64,000 nt of DNA from Bacillus sp. FJAT-22090 (GTDB lineage Bacteria > Bacillota > Bacilli > Bacillales_A > Planococcaceae): assembly GCF_001278755.1 (NCBI RefSeq), contig NZ_CP012601.1:1116001-1180000 (forward strand), given 5' to 3'. Made by a program: the position numbers and the translations under genes. Below, piece by piece: positions 60,829 through 64,000 of this stretch. Each line of letters starts with the position of its first letter. Position 1 is the stretch's first letter. Below the pieces are notes generated by a model. It worked only from the letters and a program-made list of their open reading frames with translations, was not told the DNA's origin and did no database searches.

Positions 60829-63135
60829 ATGTATAACAGAATAATAGGCAATGACATTTTAAAGAGCAAAGCGATAACGTTGACTACAATGATATTTGTT
60901 GCTGCTGCGGCTATGCTTGTTTCGCTCGCGGCGATACTCGTCGTCAATCTTTCGGGCTCGCTAGATACACTTATGAAAAATGCTAAGACTCCTCATTTTA
61001 TGCAGATGCATTCGGGTGAAATTGATACTGAGCGGCTTGCATCATTCGCTGAGCAAAATAGCAATGTCGATGATTATCAGGTGGTTGAATTTCTCAACAT
61101 AGACAGTACGCAAATTATATTGGGCGATAATTCACTTGCGAATAGTGTTCAGGATAACGGCTTAAGCATACAAAACGAAAAATTCGATTATCTTCTTGAT
61201 CTTAATAGTAACATCATCAACGTTTCCGACGGTGAAATTTATGTTCCAATCAGTTATATGAGGGACAAAACCACAAAGGTAGGTGACAAAGCGGTAATAA
61301 GCGGGAAGGAATTTACCATTGCGGGATTTCTCCGTGATTCCACTATGAATTCCTCGCTCTCCGCGTCAAAGCGATTTCTTGTAAGCATCAATGATTTCGC
61401 GGAAATTAAAGACCTTGGAAGTATCGAGTATCTGATTGAGTTTAGATTAAAGGATTTCTCGGCGATAAGTGAATTTGAAACAGCTTATGCTTCCGCTGGA
61501 CTTGAAGCGAACGGACCAACAGTTACATATACGCTTTTCAAAACGATGAACGCCATTTCAGACGGGATGATGATTGCGGTTATCCTTCTTGTAAGCGCAC
61601 TTGTCGTTGCCATCGCATTTATGAGCATTCGTTTTACGCTCCTAGCAAAAATTGAAGATGACTACCGTGAAATTGGTGTTATGAAAGCAATTGGGCTTCA
61701 TCTTTCCGACATAAAGAAGATATATCTTGCAAAATATGCAGCTATTGCGGCGGCAGGTAGTATTCTTGGTTTTGTTCTTTCGCTTATGTTTCAAGGCATT
61801 CTTCTTGAAAATATACGGCTTTTTATGGGCGAAAGCGAAAATTCTTCTTTTGCAATAGTTTTAGGAATCATTGGAATACTAGTTGTATTTCTTGCAATTG
61901 TTGCTTATGTAAATGGAGTGCTGAAACGTTTTAAGAAAATCTCCGTTTCAGAAGCTATACGCTTTGGTACTTCCCAGGAAAAAAAGGCTGGCGCTAAGCG
62001 TTTTTCCTTAAATAAAAACAGACTGTTTAGTACGAATATTTTTCTCGGAATCAAGGATGTCTTCGCAAGAAAAAGACTTTACGTCACAATGCTTGTAGTA
62101 CTGGTGATTTCAGCATTTATAATTATTGTTCCACAAAACCTTTACAACACGATTTCTGAAAAAAGCTTCATTCAATATATGGGAATTGGAAACTACGATC
62201 TGCGCATACAGACCAATATAACTGACAAAAGCGATGAAATTGTGAAGACAATCGACAGCGACAGTACCGTTTCGAAATATGCTGTTATGACAACTAAGAC
62301 ATTCAAAGTAAAAACGAGTAACGGGTCAGAGGAAAATATAAAAGTTGAACTTGGTGACCATTCGGTATTTCCTATAGAGTATTCTGAGGGCAGAGCTCCT
62401 GTTGCAGAAAACGAAATCTCTCTTTCGTCTATAAACGCCGATGATCTGGGCAAAAAGGTCGGCGAGGTCATGACGCTGGTGATTGAAGGGAAGGAGAAAA
62501 ATCTCACGGTAAGCGGAATATATTCGGATGTCACCAACGGCGGCAAAACCGCAAAGGCTGTATTCACCGACAATTCGGCGAGCGTCATGTGGACCATCGT
62601 CTGTGTTGAACTTTCTGATAAATCTCTTGTCGAAAGCAAGGTTTTAGGATATTCGGACAAATTCGATTTTGCAAAGACTTCCGACATTGATGAATTTGTT
62701 TCTCAGACCCTAGGCTCGACAATAAGTTCCGTTAAAATGGCTTCCTACGCAGCAATTGCCGTTGCACTGATTATTACAGTACTAGTTACACTGTTGTTCA
62801 TGAAAATGCTTATTGCAAAGGACAGATATTCCATTGCTGTCATGAAAGCGCTCAGTTTTACAAACTCGGACATTAAGACACAGTATGTTTCTCGTTCCGT
62901 TTTCGTTCTGATTGTCGGAATTATTCTGGGTACGCTTCTCGCGAACACTCTCGGAGAGGTCCTTGCCGGCGCGCTTATTGCTTCGTTTGGAGCGTCAACA
63001 TTTAATTTTACAGTTAATCCGCTTACAGCGTATTTGCTAAGTCCGCTGATGATGATAGTCGCGGTGCTTATCGCTACAGTGTTGGGAACATCAGGTGCGG
63101 GGCAAATAAAAATTTCTGACAATATAAAGGAGTAG
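60829..63135 (+). CDS. FtsX-like ABC transporter permease
   Basis: 768 residues: an N-terminal membrane segment, a periplasmic-type domain of about 210 residues, three membrane segments (about 245-380), then a repeat of the same plan ending with three more. LLAKIEDDYREIGVMKAIGLHLSDIKKIYLAKY is the FtsX core in the first half and DRYSIAVMKALSFTNSDIKTQYVSRSVF in the second. It pairs with the ATPase 4 bp downstream. GC content and codons (GCG, CGC, CTC) are clearly higher than in the array, suggesting transfer, perhaps from clostridia. Confidence 0.85.
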   Translation: MYNRIIGNDILKSKAITLTTMIFVAAAAMLVSLAAILVVNLSGSLDTLMKNAKTPHFMQMHSGEIDTERLASFAEQNSNVDDYQVVEFLNIDSTQIILGDNSLANSVQDNGLSIQNEKFDYLLDLNSNIINVSDGEIYVPISYMRDKTTKVGDKAVISGKEFTIAGFLRDSTMNSSLSASKRFLVSINDFAEIKDLGSIEYLIEFRLKDFSAISEFETAYASAGLEANGPTVTYTLFKTMNAISDGMMIAVILLVSALVVAIAFMSIRFTLLAKIEDDYREIGVMKAIGLHLSDIKKIYLAKYAAIAAAGSILGFVLSLMFQGILLENIRLFMGESENSSFAIVLGIIGILVVFLAIVAYVNGVLKRFKKISVSEAIRFGTSQEKKAGAKRFSLNKNRLFSTNIFLGIKDVFARKRLYVTMLVVLVISAFIIIVPQNLYNTISEKSFIQYMGIGNYDLRIQTNITDKSDEIVKTIDSDSTVSKYAVMTTKTFKVKTSNGSEENIKVELGDHSVFPIEYSEGRAPVAENEISLSSINADDLGKKVGEVMTLVIEGKEKNLTVSGIYSDVTNGGKTAKAVFTDNSASVMWTIVCVELSDKSLVESKVLGYSDKFDFAKTSDIDEFVSQTLGSTISSVKMASYAAIAVALIITVLVTLLFMKMLIAKDRYSIAVMKALSFTNSDIKTQYVSRSVFVLIVGIILGTLLANTLGEVLAGALIASFGASTFNFTVNPLTAYLLSPLMMIVAVLIATVLGTSGAGQIKISDNIKE

Positions 63136-63139
63136 GCAT

Positions 63140-63898
63140 ATGAATAAGATTATTATCGGTGATCACATTGTGAAATCTTTTGGCGTGGACGATGAACAGC
63201 GAAATGTTCTCGACGGAGTGTCCGTTGATATAAATGAGGGTGAATTCGTTGCAGTTATGGGTCCTTCGGGATCGGGAAAATCTACACTGATGTTTGCTTT
63301 GAGTGGAATGGACAGCGTAGACGGCGGAAAGGTCGTTTTTGATGGCATGGATCTTACGGAGGTCGGGGAGAAAGAGCTTTCAGAAATACGCAGAATAAAA
63401 ATGGGATTTATATTTCAGCAGCCTACTATGCTGAAAAATCTAAATATACTCGATAACATTATTCTTCCGTCAATGCGAAACAACAGAAAAAACGCACCAA
63501 AAATATCTGAGAAGGCAAGAATGCTAATGCAAAGGGTAGGCATTGGAGATCTTGAAAAGCGCGATATTACACAGGTTTCGGGAGGTCAGCTTCAGCGTGC
63601 AGGAATATGCCGAGCGCTTATGAACAATCCGAAAATCATCTTCGGTGACGAACCTACTGGCGCTCTCAACTCTAAATCTTCGGAGGAGATTATGGACATA
63701 TTTTCCGAAATCAACTCGGACGGAACCGCGCTTATGCTTGTAACTCATGACGCAAAAGTTGCAGCTCGGACAGATCGTATTATGTTTATGCGTGACGGAA
63801 AAATCGTGAGCGAGTTGAAGCTTCCGAAGTTTGACGGGAAGGAAATTGAAAATAGAGTTGATGAAGTTACAGTTAAAATGAGAGAAGTAGGAATATGA
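63140..63898 (+). CDS. ABC transporter ATP-binding protein (MacB/LolD/BceA-like)
   Basis: 252 residues. Walker A GPSGSGKSTLMFALSGMD, signature VSGGQLQRAGICRALMNNP, Walker B IIFGDEPTGALNS and switch His in LVTHDAK. This subgroup partners with FtsX-like permeases in peptide-antibiotic resistance or export. It follows the permease by 4 bp, permease first, the reverse of the Bce order. Same raised GC as the permease. The last 100 bases of the window hold nothing recognisable. Confidence 0.9.
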   Translation: MNKIIIGDHIVKSFGVDDEQRNVLDGVSVDINEGEFVAVMGPSGSGKSTLMFALSGMDSVDGGKVVFDGMDLTEVGEKELSEIRRIKMGFIFQQPTMLKNLNILDNIILPSMRNNRKNAPKISEKARMLMQRVGIGDLEKRDITQVSGGQLQRAGICRALMNNPKIIFGDEPTGALNSKSSEEIMDIFSEINSDGTALMLVTHDAKVAARTDRIMFMRDGKIVSELKLPKFDGKEIENRVDEVTVKMREVGI

Positions 63899-64000
63899 TT
63901 TAATTTCTTCAAGAAAAGAAAAGAAAAAAAACAACAATTAAGTATACCCTGCTCCATCGTTAAAAAAGAGGAGAGCGTACATTAATAAGTCTATGGATTT

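Noticed and set aside
62193-63122. Long minus-strand frames opposite the ABC permease
   Set aside because: They mirror the coding frame of the strongly supported permease and show no domain.
1-64000. tRNA, rRNA or riboswitch
   Set aside because: I found no cloverleaf, rRNA-like segment or conserved riboswitch core on either strand by reading.

Overview
The window looks like chromosomal DNA of a low-GC, spore-forming Bacillota, most likely a Bacillaceae or Planococcaceae member (Bacillus/Lysinibacillus type). Pointers are strong AGGAGG ribosome sites, TTG/GTG starts, a YjcZ-type 39-residue protein, CotF-type coat proteins, an AdhR/AdhA pair, Amj, a TmrB homologue and several ECF sigma/anti-sigma loci. 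Species cannot be fixed from the sequence alone.

The dominant structure is an array of short, mostly single-gene units separated by one family of intergenic repeats. I count nearly 60 complete or partial copies between 793 and 60705. A complete copy is about 80-140 bp and has four arms: outer-left (..CAACTAAC), inner-left (TTTAGTTnAACAAG), inner-right (..TTnAACTAAC) and outer-right (GTTAGTTnAA..). The spacers are GGGTGC on the left and GCAGCAG-like on the right. Between the inner arms lies one of several unrelated hairpins followed by a T-run. Every copy I found points the same way (left GGGTGC site, then right GCAG site, on the + strand), even beside minus-strand genes. Architecture, size range, polarity and cargo resemble the attC sites of integron gene cassettes. 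No integrase is in the window, so this remains an inference; I call them attC-like sites.

Layout. 1-6.6 kb: GNAT, VOC, RmlD-like, GNAT, DUF3291 and small membrane-protein units, an intact IS3-family element and a RibD/DHFR-like gene. 7-9.5 kb: divergent adhR/adhA with two palindromic operators, then a hexapeptide acetyltransferase. 9.7-17.4 kb: small membrane proteins, tmrB, an HXXEE protein and its broken duplicate, a lipoprotein, signal peptidase I, a minus-strand PQQ-type sugar dehydrogenase and a YflT-like stress protein. 17.8-28.8 kb: NUDIX, GNAT, lipoprotein, DinB-like, glpQ (minus), amj with an ECF-type promoter, and several frameshifted or tiny genes. 29-36.5 kb: ArsR-type regulator plus MFS pair, GNAT, esterase, a broken ECF sigma gene with its DUF4652 partner, and an ArsR/VOC pair. 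36.7-40.7 kb: a frameshifted RpoA-CTD-like gene, a PadR-DUF1048-ABC operon, a YjcZ protein and an IS remnant. 41-48.4 kb: carboxylesterase, NUDIX, lipoproteins, SET and GyrI-like genes (minus), DUF2975/XRE pair and coat proteins (minus). 48.6-60 kb: a decaying sigma/PadR/SEDS operon, deaminase, two GNATs, a MerR/MFS efflux pair, two NUDIX genes and an intact ECF sigma/anti-sigma operon. 60.8-63.9 kb: a GC-richer ABC permease/ATPase pair that looks foreign, beyond the last repeat.

Most units carry stand-alone functions (acetyltransferases, NUDIX hydrolases, lipoproteins, drug or stress resistance), as in adaptive cassette collections. Many units are damaged by frameshifts, nonsense codons or missing starts, and cargo turns over while the repeats persist.
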